Shown here piece by piece: positions 1 through 12,900 of a stretch of DNA of 64,000 nt. The notes beneath the pieces are model-generated. The model did not search any database. It was given only the letters and a program-made list of their open reading frames with translations, and was not told the DNA's origin. Position numbers and translations under genes: made by a program. The DNA comes from Echeneis naucrates (Eukaryota > Chordata > Actinopteri > Carangiformes > Echeneidae). The stretch covers positions 17,737,001 to 17,801,000 of the forward strand of contig NC_042526.1 of the NCBI RefSeq assembly GCF_900963305.1, read 5' to 3'. How positions within the stretch are numbered: the stretch's first letter is position 1; each line of letters opens with the position of its first letter.

Positions 1-479
1 CACAGTCATGTCATGTCTCTGGGCCTTTATGTGCGAGTGAAAGTGAAGCGAACACAAAAACGCACATCTGGTTTCATTTGGAATGCCTGAAATTCTTTGC
101 CTGCTTGGGTCACATTACTTTCTGAGCCCCCATGCTGGCTGCGCGGCACTGCAGATAAACTGTGCCACTCGACACAATGCCTGACTGGCTCACACATAAC
201 TGAAGGTGTGAAAATTGGTTAAGGGATGGCAAGGTTGGAGCTGAGTTTACAGGCTGGGTCTTGGTGTAGACGTTCTTGGAGCAGGTATGCTAATTTACTC
301 CATCTCCCCTCATACCGGCCTTTCTACACAGCACGTCGAGCTGGAATAGGTCCTGAGGGACGTAAACGGCAAAGGTTCTGCTAAAAGGAATAGCACCTTA
401 ATTTGATCCTAACCCTTCCCATAGCTATCCACTGGGGAAAGCCCTAGCAGCAGACGGTCAGCTCTGTAGACATCCAGAC

Positions 480-480
<1 letters not shown>

Positions 481-521
<41 letters not shown>
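481..521. repeat. (GA)n microsatellite
   Basis: About 20 uninterrupted GA units, directly visible. Confidence 0.97.
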
Positions 522-523
<2 letters not shown>

Positions 524-3172
524 CAAGGTCATGGGACTAAAAACCTTGACAGTATTCGTTAAGGCTGTACTGCAGCATTAGCAGGCCTGGAGAAGACAGC
601 TTGGGAGCATATATTCCTCTGTTCACAGTTGGAAACCCAAATCAAGTAAAACATATTTATTGGTGTTTTGTTTCTGCAAGCAACTTTAAAAAAGATGATT
701 TCCATTCTAACAGAGACACTTATAGGCCTTGGGATCTAACTATAATTCCTTAACGTCATGTTTCCTTTACATTTCAGAACACTACCCCCCCAACCACCAT
801 TTTCAATTCCTCCACCCCATTCTCCTATCTCCCAGGTTTGACAGAATAATGTCTTCAGCCAAAATCACCTCGTCTACTCGGGTTCCCCAGGAGATGGAGT
901 GCTAGTGATGTAGACGATTCAATCAGTGAGAAGTGAAAGAGCAGATCACAGACAATACGCCGCGGCCCCATTACCCCCAGTCCTCGGTTACCGCTGGCGA
1001 TGCTTAGCTCAGGCCCTCACCTAATGGGCCATAATATCATTTTACGCCATGTTCCAGCTCTTTATACTAGCTCTAAACATAACTCTGTCGCCAAGGCACA
1101 ATAAAAACAGATATATTTCTTTATTACTCCTCACGAAGCATATCACTAGATCTGAGCACCCCTACAAAGGAAACTAATATCTACAGGAACCCGCTTTTTT
1201 CCTTGCCTCATTTAGAGCAGACGCACAGTTGTTATTACATTGGGCTGCACTCTGCCAGCCTCACCTCCCCATGCCATTCACTCAATATGTAATGGATGTT
1301 TTATTATAATCAAATGAATACAATATCTTCAACATAAATAGTCTACTTAAAAACCCATTTTCTCTGCCTTGAAATATGTTTGAATGTCCATCATGCCTCA
1401 AGCAACAAGGTGCCACATGTTTAATTCAGAGAAAATACACTTGGTGTACTGTATGCTGCTGTATAGATGAAAAAAGCAACTTTCTCTTTATCACATCCTC
1501 CTACTGTCCCTTTCCACCTGCCCAATAATCACACTCAACACTATCTTGCATGAAGTCATGCAAGTCACAGGCGGGTTCAATACGTTGAAATGTCACCTTG
1601 GTACTTTGCTTCTGACGCCATTCGCTTTTCTCCATCTCATGGGGCAAATTCTGAGCTTGTAAGTCTTGAGCCTGATGAACAAATAGTGAACGTATGTTAT
1701 TACCAGCAACTAGGAATCATCCCCTACACAGGCTATATGGTGCCATTGTCCTCTACCCTATACATCATCTGGTCTGACCAACCCATTTACACTGTGGGTT
1801 ATCTGACAAGAGATGAGCGAACACTCAGGCCTGCACATGTGTGCAGGCATGTGTGTGCGTGTGTTTGTGAGTGTGTGTGTTTGTGTGGTAAGACGGAGCA
1901 GAAGGGGAGTAGGGGAATCCAATCGCTCACACAGAGGAGGAGAGACAGGCAGGCAGATACGCTTCAGGCCCAGAATAACCCCGGCGGTATCCATGAATGA
2001 AATGACAGGATTACAGGGGTATTAGAAAACCTGCTGAGATGGTTGATAATGCTGTTTATGGTTGGGAGTCACACTGCCTGCAGGGAAAGAGTCAAACTGT
2101 TTGACTAATGAAAATATGGACAAACACTTCACGTATGCACTGAGCAGAACGTTCAAGCCATTACCAGAGACAACATGGTCTCCCATGTCCCTATTCACTT
2201 CATTTGGTTTTAGCTACTTGATGATGATTAACACAAACACCTTCAGATTTATGTCTTTGGCATTATTGTGGCTGAAGCTCTTAAAAATGGACACAGTAAA
2301 CATAGGCCCTGCAATCCTGGTTGAGAATAGGATTATTGTTGTGTCAACAACCCCCATGGATAATAGTAATTACTGCCCTTGCTGCAACAGCATCAGAGTG
2401 AAGCAACTTCCTAGCTGACAGCTTGGTCCTAATTACCAAGAACCACCAATTACTGGCTCCATTTCATTATTTATATTGCTCAGCACACCCAAATAAAAGA
2501 GACTTCACTGACTCTGAGCAGTTGCATTACTGGCAGCTGCAGAGAAGCATCCAGAAGAACTGCTGAATCATTCTCTCATAGTTTTCATCTTGACACCACA
2601 CATTGGCATAGCTGTTTTTCTTTTGTCTTTTTTTTTTTTACATTGGCTTGGACACACTAGTATGGATGGGAGTTGTAGAACTATTGTGCACCAATTTTCA
2701 GAATCAGTTCATGGTGTTAATATATTTTTGTGAAAGAAAATTAAATTCAGGCAACAAGTGACAATTCAAAATATAATGGAATATAATGTCGTCTGGATGG
2801 CACATGTAGCCAAACGTCTCACACATCACAAATAACTTGTATGTTGCTGTCCTTGCAAGCCAAATTTTAAAATGAGTGGGCAATACTACAACAATACTTC
2901 TATGAGTAATATCAAAAAACGCGACCTGGTAAGCCCTAACTTATTTGGCTTTGAGTAAGTTCTCAGATTCAAAAGTATTAGTTGTTTTGAGAGCAAAAAC
3001 TGAGGTGCGGGGTTACTTGTGAAACATAAGACCTGCTGTCTTAATTACCTACTGTTTATATGTTGTATCTAGATTCCTATATCATTCTTTCAATTGTCAG
3101 CTCTGTATTGGTTTAACTGACTCATCTGCTGGCATGTAAGGAACCAAAAAAAAAGCATTTATCTGGTAAGTC

Positions 3173-3174
<2 letters not shown>

Positions 3175-3207
<33 letters not shown>
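3175..3207. repeat. (CA)n microsatellite
   Basis: About 16 CA units, directly visible. Confidence 0.97.
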
Positions 3208-3209
<2 letters not shown>

Positions 3210-6200
3210 GCAGCTGTTTGCCATCACCCTCTGCTGCCAAACACTGTCCAGCTATGAGAGGAGGGGAGCGGAGACTCAGGCGGGGGCGTGAAATTCTGCT
3301 ATTCCTGCTCCAGTGAATTCTGCAACAACTTGGCAGATCATTGTGGAGATTTGTATGTCTGTGGATGTGACATGAAACTATTTGAGAGGCTTGTCTGGAG
3401 TCTGTCTCTCAATGTGCCGCCCCTTACAGTGGGCCTGGCTGTTTAGCTTATGTTCCCATAAAAGCCTGACGGCCACATTTCTCAGTCACCAAGGGCACAG
3501 AGAGGCGATTAACTCGGTAGACAGTTTCATAAACCAATACAAAACTTTGTTGCTTAAAAGTAAATAAAATGTGCCTTCACATACAGTAAGCACATAATCC
3601 TCCAATGGTGGCATCAAAAAAAAAAAAGCATTTGCATCATCTATACAGATTTCTGGAAGTGTACACCTTGTGGATTAACACAGGCTCTTTTTCTAATGAT
3701 GATTCTTTGTAAATTCTAAAGGCAGCTCATTGTTCTCCACACATTGTAAAACATGTAAACCTATTGCATTCCAATAGTACAGTATGGGCAGTCTGAAAAA
3801 CATGATTAAGTATGTACAAAAGGAATCAACTGTGGAGAGCCAAAGCCCTTAGCATTTAGATGACAGTTGCGCAAGGCAGGCCTTGTTTGCAGGGGCTGGA
3901 GTGGAGCAGTATATGTGGCCCTTAGGCCGGATCTGTTCCAACTGTGCCCTGGCAAGAAAATGCTCAGCTCAGTCAGGCTCGACAGCTTGGATATTCACAG
4001 GGGGGCGATGAAAAAAATGGAGGGCTGCTGCACCATGCTAGAGTTGGGAAGCTTGGAGGAGATGGGAGTGGGTTGATGAGTCAGGAACAAGGTGTTGTAT
4101 ATTATTTTGGTACCGCAAGGACATGGCATTTGCAGAGTTTGATGAGAAAACCAACCGTAGGTTAGTATTCAGGGCCTCGTGTCTGTGTTGGCCTGTGGTG
4201 GTAGTTTATCAACTGGCAGGCATAACTGGAGGGGGCAAACAGCAGTTTTTAACCACTTTTACATATTTTGAAGGTGTTATATAATGCCACCATTGGAATA
4301 CCTTGCTTTGGTGAGGATGCATTTTTAAATTGCACATTTATCACTGCAGTGAAAACTGACAACAACTCCACTGATCTGGGGGAAAGAAAAAAAACTCTCC
4401 ATTTTTAAAAGCATGTTTTTCCCCTCTATGACCTTACAATAGCACTGGGCTGCTGGCCTAAGACGACACATTGTCATCTGACAAACCATTGTGATAATCA
4501 GAGCTTCCATAGATCCAGGGCATTAAAGTTAGGATGATCACTTTGATTTAGTATGACAAATGAATTATTCACTCATCTCTGGGGATGCATAGTTAAAAGT
4601 CTGAGTCATTTTGAATATCATAGAAAGGACTTTTGATGTTGGACAGCTTTCTCCTCACTTGATTAACCTGAACCAACTTCAAAAGTGCCAGTAAGGCTAT
4701 CGCCAACAGCAATACTCAAAACAACACAGGACCTTTTTCAAAACAATATTTTCTATGGGCCTCCTCTTTGAAATATTAGGTGTCAAATGTATTAGTATCC
4801 ATTTAAAAGGATTGTTTACCCATAATTGTTATATCCTTCAAAGGAACACATTTTAAAAGGTAAACTAAAGGCACATCTCCCACAAGAGAGCTATATAACA
4901 GGTGAGTGCATTGATTAACGTTCAAACTTATCTAAAAGTAAAGCATCAGCTAAAAAGGTCAGTGACACACAAGGGAAAAGGAAAACATAAGCTTTTCCTC
5001 CCATCGCAAGAAAGGACGACAGAGAACAAGAGAAAACTAAATGAGACAAACCCCCACAAAAAACTGTTTGCTCCTGCCCAACCAAATTTATTCATCCCAA
5101 AGTATGTCTTTTCTCCAGGGTTGTGGCAAAGCAAAGCCTCATGGGAGAAATGACTGACAAGTCGTAATCTTCGCGGGCACCAAAAAGCGTGTTATTATCA
5201 TGACATTTACACCATCTTCTGGAATGTGAGATGAAATATAGAAACAACAAAGGGAAAAAAAGAAACTATGAGTAAAACTCCAAAAGTATTTTGCCAAAAG
5301 TGAATTAAATTAATTTTTATTGTGCAACATTTCAGGTCACAATTGCAGCTTAGGAGAGTCTGGGTAAAGATATCGCTCTCACCCAAGATCCATTAATTCA
5401 GTGAAGGCAGAACAACCACCTGGGGTGGCCTACATTTCAAACGAGCCATATTTTGTTTATCTTCAATACCAGCGGGCTGGCTGGCAGGCACGCAGGCCTG
5501 GAGGAAATGCAACAGAAAGTGGGCCACAAGACTTATGACCTCAGCAAACAGCTGATTATGAAGGAGATGAGCGAGAGAAGGAGTTGTCTCTCAAGCTAAG
5601 CCCTGCACAGATGGACGAGTATAGCACGCTAAGAAACCAGCAAGTCCTGAGGCTTTGAGGCAACTTTGGGGGTTTAAAGTGCACCACACAAACAGTTTAG
5701 GAGGAGGTGGTGAACAGTGGGTGAGCTGTTAAGCAACACACCTTGTGCTATTACATGTTAATATTCACGGTGACGGTAGAATTTTTCCACTCCTGTGTAT
5801 GAGCAGACGAAGATTTTACAGCTGTCTATATAAAACTATAATAGCTGCAGTTAATTGCTGGGGATCTTCTTTTAATGAGCATCACAGCAAATTTAATGAC
5901 TTGCAGTCTTTAATAAACAAACATTGAAACTTAGTGGTGTGCAAATAAGGTTTTGACAGAATACAACATATCCCAGCCTGTAGGCTAAGACTTGTCTTAT
6001 AATTGGACCATTGTTTCCTGACACACAAACACACACACAGTGTTGACCATTTACTAGCCAGAAATGTTCCACTTCTATGAGCGCAATAACAATAAGTGTC
6101 TGCAATGGTGTATTATGGCACTCATGGGGGCTGAGCCTTGCCAGAGTGTCTCCCAGGTGAGTCGGTCAACTATCTGCTGGGCTGCAGAGGTGCTGCCTCA

Positions 6201-6838
6201 CTCTCTCCCCTCTCTTCTGCAAACCTTATCTGCTTACTCCTTTCCCTTGAGCTCACCATCACCATGCTACCTTTACTCATGTGCTGACAGCAAAACAATG
6301 GGAACCAAGACTGTCTTAGCGAGTAGAAACTGGAGGCTCGACTAATTAAAGACACCCTCAACACCCTCCGCCGTTGCCTCAAACCCCCACTGTTAGCTCA
6401 CAACAGTGCCATACAGCTCGGCCAGGGCTGGAACTGTTGGATCTATCATCAGAGACATAGGCTGGAAGTTGTGTTAGTCCTTTTTTTTTTCCTGGCTGCT
6501 GACCAATGGGGTACCATGGTAATTGCCCAAATCCCACTGTGCCAAGTGAAAGAGTGTGAGGGTTGAACAAGCCAAAGAAAGTGAGAAAATGTTGAGAACA
6601 AGTGTGGGAATGAAAGTCCAGCAATAAAAAAAATAATAATTATGTGGAGAGAGGAGATAAAGGCACAAAAGATAAGTGCTTATGAGAAGAAGAAAATTGT
6701 GGCATGCAGGACATGTGATTCACATAAAAGTCTGTGCCTGCAGAATCTTTGTTGCGTGAAAATAATACAAGAGGAGTGAAAACTGGACAAAGTATTGTGA
6801 GTGTAAGTGAAAACAGAATGACCTCAGGTGCTACTCAC

Positions 6839-7023
6839 TAGGGAGAGGCAGACAAGGGTGCAGTGAGCACTTTGGCTGTTGGAGTGGAACAGATCAGGGT
6901 GCAGCGGCGGCTGCAGAGCGGGTCCTCTCTGGACACTTCAATCACGGGCAGCCAGAGCCCGGGGCAAACTTGGCCAATTAGCCGCACACTGCCGCTGACC
7001 CCCAGCTTCATTAAGGGCCCAGG
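6839..7023 (-). CDS. candidate internal exon, unknown product
   Basis: On the minus strand a long pyrimidine tract ends in CCATAG just before 7023, a good splice acceptor. After 185 bases a GTGAGT donor follows, at 6833-6838. One frame stays open across the whole stretch for 61 codons. Its translation contains the segments LMKLGVSGSVRLIGQVCPG and EDPLCSRRCTLICSTP, with four cysteines. I do not recognise the family. If it is joined directly to the candidate first exon ending at 31051, that exon's MCIYSV frame (phase 0) remains open through this one. The direct evidence is the two splice motifs and the open frame; that they form a gene is inference. A conserved non-coding element with chance splice motifs is the main alternative. 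Confidence 0.28.
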
Positions 7024-8766
7024 CTATGGAGGAGGAGAGGATTAAGGGGAGAGAGTCAACCATTAGCTGTGGCCAGGTTTGAGAAGACACACAAATGTAT
7101 TTGCACGAACACACGCGCTAGAGGTGAAGCTCAAGGTTACAGATAAACACAATCAACAGTGAGAACACCCAAGATCGCACAGACAGACTTGTCGAGTTGC
7201 ACTCCCACCTCCCCACGGACTTACACACAAAAAGGTGGTAGTCAAGGTGTGTGTGTGTTTGGAGGAGGGGGGGGGGGTTTCAGAGCTGTAGAGGCCAGAG
7301 TGCAAAGCTCCCTTCTCTCACCCGCATCACTGCACTGACAGCAACAGGTGTGGTGGCCAGCAGACATGCAATTACCAGGCTGAGAATCTGCTCTTTGTGA
7401 CAGAGACAACGGCAGATCAGAGGGAAGAGCAAGAGGGGAAAGAGGGAGAAGAGGGAGAGGATTGGAAGGAAAGAAAAGGGAGAAGAGAGAAAGGAGAGGA
7501 TACAGACTACTGAAAGTCCCCGGAGGGAAGAAAGAAAGACCAGGAAAGACATTTCCAGTTGGTTCTTTTCACCACAAATCCCTTGCCGGCAGAGAGCACG
7601 AGTGCCGTGTGAAAAAAAAACAAAAAACAAAAAACAGATCAAAAACAGACATACATTAGCTATGACAAACCTGTTGCTCAGCAGAGGAAATACATATTTG
7701 CATGCTTTGTTGGTCTGGAGAGATCTTGCATACATGCAGTGAGACAAAGATGAGAGTAAACTGACAACACCTTATTTCAGCTCAGATTGGGTAGGGCTGC
7801 TTGAGGTGCTCTGGGACAGGTTGTGCTCAGTGAGCCCTAACAGCCAGAGTATTTGGTGCATGAGTGTGTGTGTTTGTCTGTATTACACGTGTATTATCCA
7901 CATGGGACATCTCCTTGCATCAGCCTTGCGATGGAAACCTCAGCGGTACTCACGAGTGGGGGTAGCAACTTCATAAGATGCACACACTCATTTTCTATGC
8001 TCCCCCTCTCCGATTACGGGCCTTCGATCAGGCTGAAGTAATGTTTGTGCACTTTGCCAGCAGTGTAGCAATAACTGCTGTCAAAAAGCTTGCATGCTTG
8101 GGTGGAGAGGAGATACTGGCCCTATATTTAAAACAAGCCAAGGATAAAGGATCAATGGTCCAATTCAGGTCATGAATTGGAGGAGAGATTCACAAACATA
8201 CTGAGATTATGAGAGGGAGATATATGTGAGGAGAAGGGGGAGAAGAGAGCAAGGGGGCATCTACCTCATCTGGGTGCTAGTGGCTTATTGATTGGTGAAG
8301 ACACACAGCTCTCAGCCATTCATCACAGGCCACTCAGTCCCTTAGATAACTCCTATGATAGTGCCCTGCTGCTGCTGAGCATCTGCAACTGGCCACATCC
8401 ATTAGCCTTCAAAGCGAAGCCCCTAGCCTGGGAACGGCTGCCGTGTGACATGTGAGGAGGGAGGGCTGGAATGAAAAAAGGAAAGGATCAGGCCTGTGGT
8501 TAAGAAGCCTGTGGCTGAGACTAGTGTACACAAAGGCAGGAGCTGGGGTTGAAGAGCTGGGTCTTATGACAAATGGTGCCCTGACGGGCAGAACAGAGAT
8601 GAGAAAGTGTCTGTTTGAACCAGGCAGAAGAAAAGAAATGCGACAGCACTATTGTTTCCATTTCTTGGCCAAACGGTATCAGCAAAGCTATTTTTTAGCC
8701 TTTATAGCCAAAAGCACACAGGCAATCCCGGCGACAGGCAGCACTGAAACTGCTGAGTGGCTCTAG

Positions 8767-8815
<49 letters not shown>

Positions 8816-9194
8816 CACAGAGAATTCCCAGATTGAGCAAGTGGGGATCAGCCATAATGAGGCATGCAAGGAGAGTAGGGAAGGAGGAGGGAGTGGGATT
8901 GGCGGGAGAGAAGAAGAAGGAGGAGGCCAAAGAGCGAGGGAGAACGACAGAGTGAGAGTGACGGAGATGGGCTGAGAGCCCAAGGCATGGCCCCAAAAGA
9001 GCAATTACAGGAGCTCCAGAGAAGGTGTAGGCCCAACCCCCAGGCATAGTTTCAAACAGCTCAACGCCCCGCCAGACATGTACTCCCTGTCACACAAACA
9101 TACATACAGACGTGGCAGAAAACGAGAGAGCAAAATTGTTCTTTTTGGGTCCAAGGGCCGCAGAGAGTTTGTGAGATGACCCCCAAACTCAAAG
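7024..9194. other. non-coding stretch, GA-rich
   Basis: No recognisable gene. It contains purine-rich DNA around 7380-7560 (GGAGAGA-type runs), a G run at 7267-7277 and the GT repeat at 8767-8817. Open frames here are translations of low-complexity DNA. Confidence 0.5.
8767..8817. repeat. (GT)n microsatellite ending in (GC)n
   Basis: About 20 GT units followed by GCGCGCGC, directly visible. Alternating purine-pyrimidine DNA of this kind is prone to Z-DNA formation. Confidence 0.97.
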
Positions 9195-9830
9195 CCACAG
9201 TCCCCAGTGAAGACAGTGAGGCATGGTGGTGCAAGCACCATGATATGAGCATGTTTCTCCTACTATGGTTTTGGGCCTATTTATCTAAAAAATTAAAATA
9301 CTTGAAGAGGTCATGTTGCCTTATGCTGAAGAGGACATGCTCTTGAAATGGGTGTTTCAACAAGACAATGACCCCAAACACACTAGTAAACAAGCAAAAT
9401 CTTGGTTCCAAACCAACAAAATTAATGTTATGGAGCTGCCAGCCCGATCCCTGGACCTCAATCCAATCGAAAACTTGTGGGGTGACATCAAAAATGCTGT
9501 TTCTGAAGCTAAATCAAGAAATGTAAATTTAATTGTGGAATGTTGTTAAAGAATCTTGGAGTGGAATAACAGCTGAAAGGTGCCACAAGCTGGTTGATGC
9601 CATGCCACACAGATGTGAGCAGTTATAAAAACTGTGGTCATACAACTAAATATTAGTTTAGTGATTCACAGGATTGCTTAATCGTAGAAACAAAAGACAC
9701 AAATTTTTTTTTAACATACCCCTTTCAACTAATTGCCCAATTGCACAGCCTTAATAGCATTTTCTGAGAATCTGCTGCACCTACTGGTAAATTGTTTGCC
9801 ATTTAGCAATAAAAAAAATATATATATAAA
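9195..9830 (+). mobile_element. Tc1/mariner-type transposon relic (transposase C-terminal half)
   Basis: The frame at 9313-9549 reads FQQDNDPKHTSKQAKSWF and then SLDLNPIENLWGDIKNAV. These are the last two catalytic blocks of Tc1 transposases (the D of QQDNDPKHTS and the E of NPIENLW). Upstream, 9210-9300 still reads as decayed VRHGGAS...CFSYYGFGPI, the block before it, but with stop codons. The frame shifts near 9535-9545, and the rest of the C-terminus (ESWSGITAERCHKLVDAMPHR) continues in another frame up to about 9625. The N-terminal helix-turn-helix half and the left terminal repeat are absent. The 9720-9760 segment resembles the 3' region common next to Tc1 ends. The relic is 5'-truncated and cannot encode an active enzyme. 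It is followed by TA and CA repeats. Confidence 0.9.
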
Positions 9831-9856
9831 AATTAAAATATATACTAAAAACATAT

Positions 9857-9859
<3 letters not shown>

Positions 9860-9906
<47 letters not shown>
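9860..9906. repeat. (CA)n microsatellite
   Basis: About 23 CA units following an AT-rich stretch at the end of the Tc1 relic. Confidence 0.97.
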
Positions 9907-9908
<2 letters not shown>

Positions 9909-12900
9909 AAGTCACATTCAATTCAATACACACAACTGACAAACAAAATATGATGAGTGAAAGTCAAAATGGGAAGCAGACCATGGGATATGACTATATT
10001 TAAACAGTGGAGGTGGGGGTGGGGGCGTGCCTCAAAACATCACTAGAATGTACTCTCCAAAAGCGTTTCACTGCAACATTCTGTTCTGGTCGGAACTTGA
10101 TCCCCCAACAGCTTAGTCCAAAACAAAGGCCAAAACTCCACGACTGAGGTCGACTCTCCAGTCGATTGAGCTCTGTGCGGTGAGTGCTAAACAACACTGA
10201 GCTGTCTATGCAGCCTCGCACCACGGTGCCTGTCACATATATAAGTTCAAAATGGTTTCTGAGGGGAAAGCAACAGTTTCAGTCCCCCTCCTCACCCACC
10301 ACCACTTAAAGGAGAGAGACTGGCTGGGAAGAACAAGCAAGAAAGATGGGAGGAAAAGAAAGAGAAAGATGTGCAAACAGATAAAGGGGAGGGGAAATTA
10401 AATTAAGAGAAAAGTTCTTGCGCACCGGTACGCACCATTGATTTCCTATTCTCTTGGAAACATTTAATGAGCTTAAATAGGAGCCTCGTTTGACACTGCC
10501 ACAGTGACTCGGAGGGGCCTCCCAGTGAGAGAAAATCGTTCAGCGGCTGTGACGGCTACCGGAGGGTGGAGGGGGTGGAAGATGGAGAGAAGATAGGAGA
10601 GGAAGAGGAGGAGAGACAGGGAAAAAAGTGAAAAAGTGAAGGTTTTCATGCCAAACAAAGAGACATGCATAAGACATATGTTGGCATATGCATGGGAAAT
10701 GGTCCATGGTTGGTATTACTTGCTTAGTGGTTTGCAGAAGGGGGGAAAAAGGGGGTGGGGGTGGTGGTGGTGAAGGAGATTACAGGGAGAGAGGCAGATG
10801 GAGGGGGATGGTACAGGTGGTCTACATTTAGCCAAGCTGCGTCATCATGTGGGTGCTTACCACTCAGGCACTCATTATAACCCAACAATGTCCGACCTGA
10901 TTGACAGCTACTGCCTTACTGCTGTGTTTCACCTCATTACTTTCTGGATGACCTCCCTATGAGGCATTCAAAAGATTCCTATTGCATGGCAGCCATCTTG
11001 TTTTCCTTTCCTCCCTGCTCTCTTTTCTCCCTCTATCGGCAGGAGAACTATTGTCACTTCAGAGAGCAAAGTCCAGAGGCGCTTCACCGCTCTCCGCCGC
11101 TGATGAGGGCCCCACTGGGAACCATCGGCAGCCGCTTTATGAAGCTGTCTGGCACAGTGAATGGACCCAGCGTCCCGCCACCTTTTGCAGGCAATCATGA
11201 TAATAAGAGTGTGGAGTCAGGCAGGGCTGTCGACTCACACCACAGGGGGGACTTCTCCTCACTTACAGTTGTGGTGGGTGTGTTGCTGTTTGTGTGATGG
11301 GATTGCAAATGGGAGTTCACTTTTCTGCCTTGAAAATAAACAGATTTCATTGACTTTGCTTGAATCCCATTTTTTAAACAGCTGCACCCAAACTAATTAA
11401 AGTGAGAATAGCAACTAAAATGATTAGTGACACCAAACCTTAAAGGAAGTTTTCTCTGTGGTTTCTTACTATTCTTACTAGGTGCAAAGGGGGATGATTG
11501 CTGACAATAACTCTAAATAATGAAATACCTAATGATCAAACACATTGCACGACAGCACAAAAAAAAAAAAAAGATTTACTCAAGGTTCAAGGTCATCTTT
11601 ATGTCCTGAAATATAGTTTTTAAAAATAATAGTTACAGACATAGTGTGGTAAAGGTAGCAATCAGGTGTTTTTAAATGTGGTAAATGTGATTAGCATTGC
11701 TCCACAATGGTGAGCTCCTTAACTACAGGTAAGTAACCCAACAAGGAAAAGGGGGGAGCTTTAAACTTTCCAAGGAACATTTAGAGTTTAAGTATTAATA
11801 AATTATACGTTAAATTTACAGAATTCCTGCAGCAATGACAGTAAATGAAGCCTCAATTTTTTGCACATATAATTCCTACAAGTGTAGAACTGGACCTTCT
11901 GTGTGTGTACAGGCAGTGTTATTACACTCAAATGTATAATCCAGGATGAACTACACAGAAGGTGATTCCATCATTTTCTGCAAGATTTAATTTCCACTGC
12001 GAAAAGAACACAAGTGAATTTGGTGGCTGATTTCTTTTTTTTTTTGTTTGTTTGTTTGTGAAACCCTGAGACATTGAAAAATGCCAATTTAAATAGCAGC
12101 TGGAAATATGTGCTGAAACAGTTAGCCAACAATTTCAACATAAATACGATTAATTGACAGCAACGTTAATTCTCAATTTATTATTTCATGATGGAGAAGA
12201 TTTACAGATTTTGTTGTCTTATTCTTGTAAAAGGGACATTTTAGCTGTTGAGACAAGCTCAAGCATTGCTTTGATCCTTCCAGACTTGAAGGTGTTTGAA
12301 CAATTGATTTGATTTGTTGTAGAGCGTAGATCTAGCCCACCCCTTCAGTTTATGTGCGTGTAAATGAAAAAGACACACTTGGAGATGCACCTCGCTCTAT
12401 GCTGCACATGTTAAAGAGGGCTATGTATTGGTAAATTTCTGGATACAAACAGACTAAGATATGATGACCGGCTGATGATTGCATGTGCTTTTTTTTATAG
12501 AATGATGCTAACATATGAACATGTGTATATGCTGCTGGTAAATATGAGAATATAATTTATCTATTAGGGGCCTGAATAAATAATTCAGGCCTTTCTGATT
12601 TTGCTTTGAACACAAACATGTTTTCTGGTTTTTAGCAGCATTGACATTCCAACAATGTCTGTCTCTTATATCATCAGGTCAGGGAGAGTTTTTCAGTTCC
12701 TGACCACATTTTTTCTCCTCCAACACTGGCTCAGTTGAGGGAAGAGCGTCTGGCTCGTACCACCGCTGAGTATCTTGCCAGACAGATGCATAGTAAGCAG
12801 TGCTGCAGCCAGTGTAGGTGTTTGGCACAACTGGCATCAGTGCTGAGGCCATGTTTCCCTGGGCTTCCATGCGTGACTTGCAGTTATACTCAAAAAGATT

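Larger units (their letters stand above)
1..6838. other. non-coding stretch, probably intron or intergenic
   Basis: I found no open frame here with recognisable protein similarity. Longer open frames (for example around 1590-2000 and 2062-2418) have low-complexity or unremarkable sequence and no flanking splice signals. The stretch holds two simple repeats, listed separately, and several AT-rich patches such as 5290-5340 and 5840-5900. If the minus-strand exon at 6839-7023 is real, this is the intron downstream of it. Confidence 0.5.

Noticed and set aside
3601-4298. Inverted 14-base pair (CCAATGGTGGCAT at about 3602 and ATGCCACCATTGG at about 4285) as transposon ends
   Set aside because: No matching target duplication or internal element signature; could be chance.
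8702-9047. Frames with runs of HTHTHT, VCVCVC or RARE-like repeats
   Set aside because: Translations of the GT/CA microsatellite.
11043-11297. Possible plus-strand exon after a pyrimidine tract ending CGGCAG, frame ENYCHFREQSPEALHRS
   Set aside because: Good acceptor but no donor in a sensible place and no recognised family; may be a conserved non-coding element. A PBX/MEIS-type TGATTGACAG lies nearby at 10898-10907.
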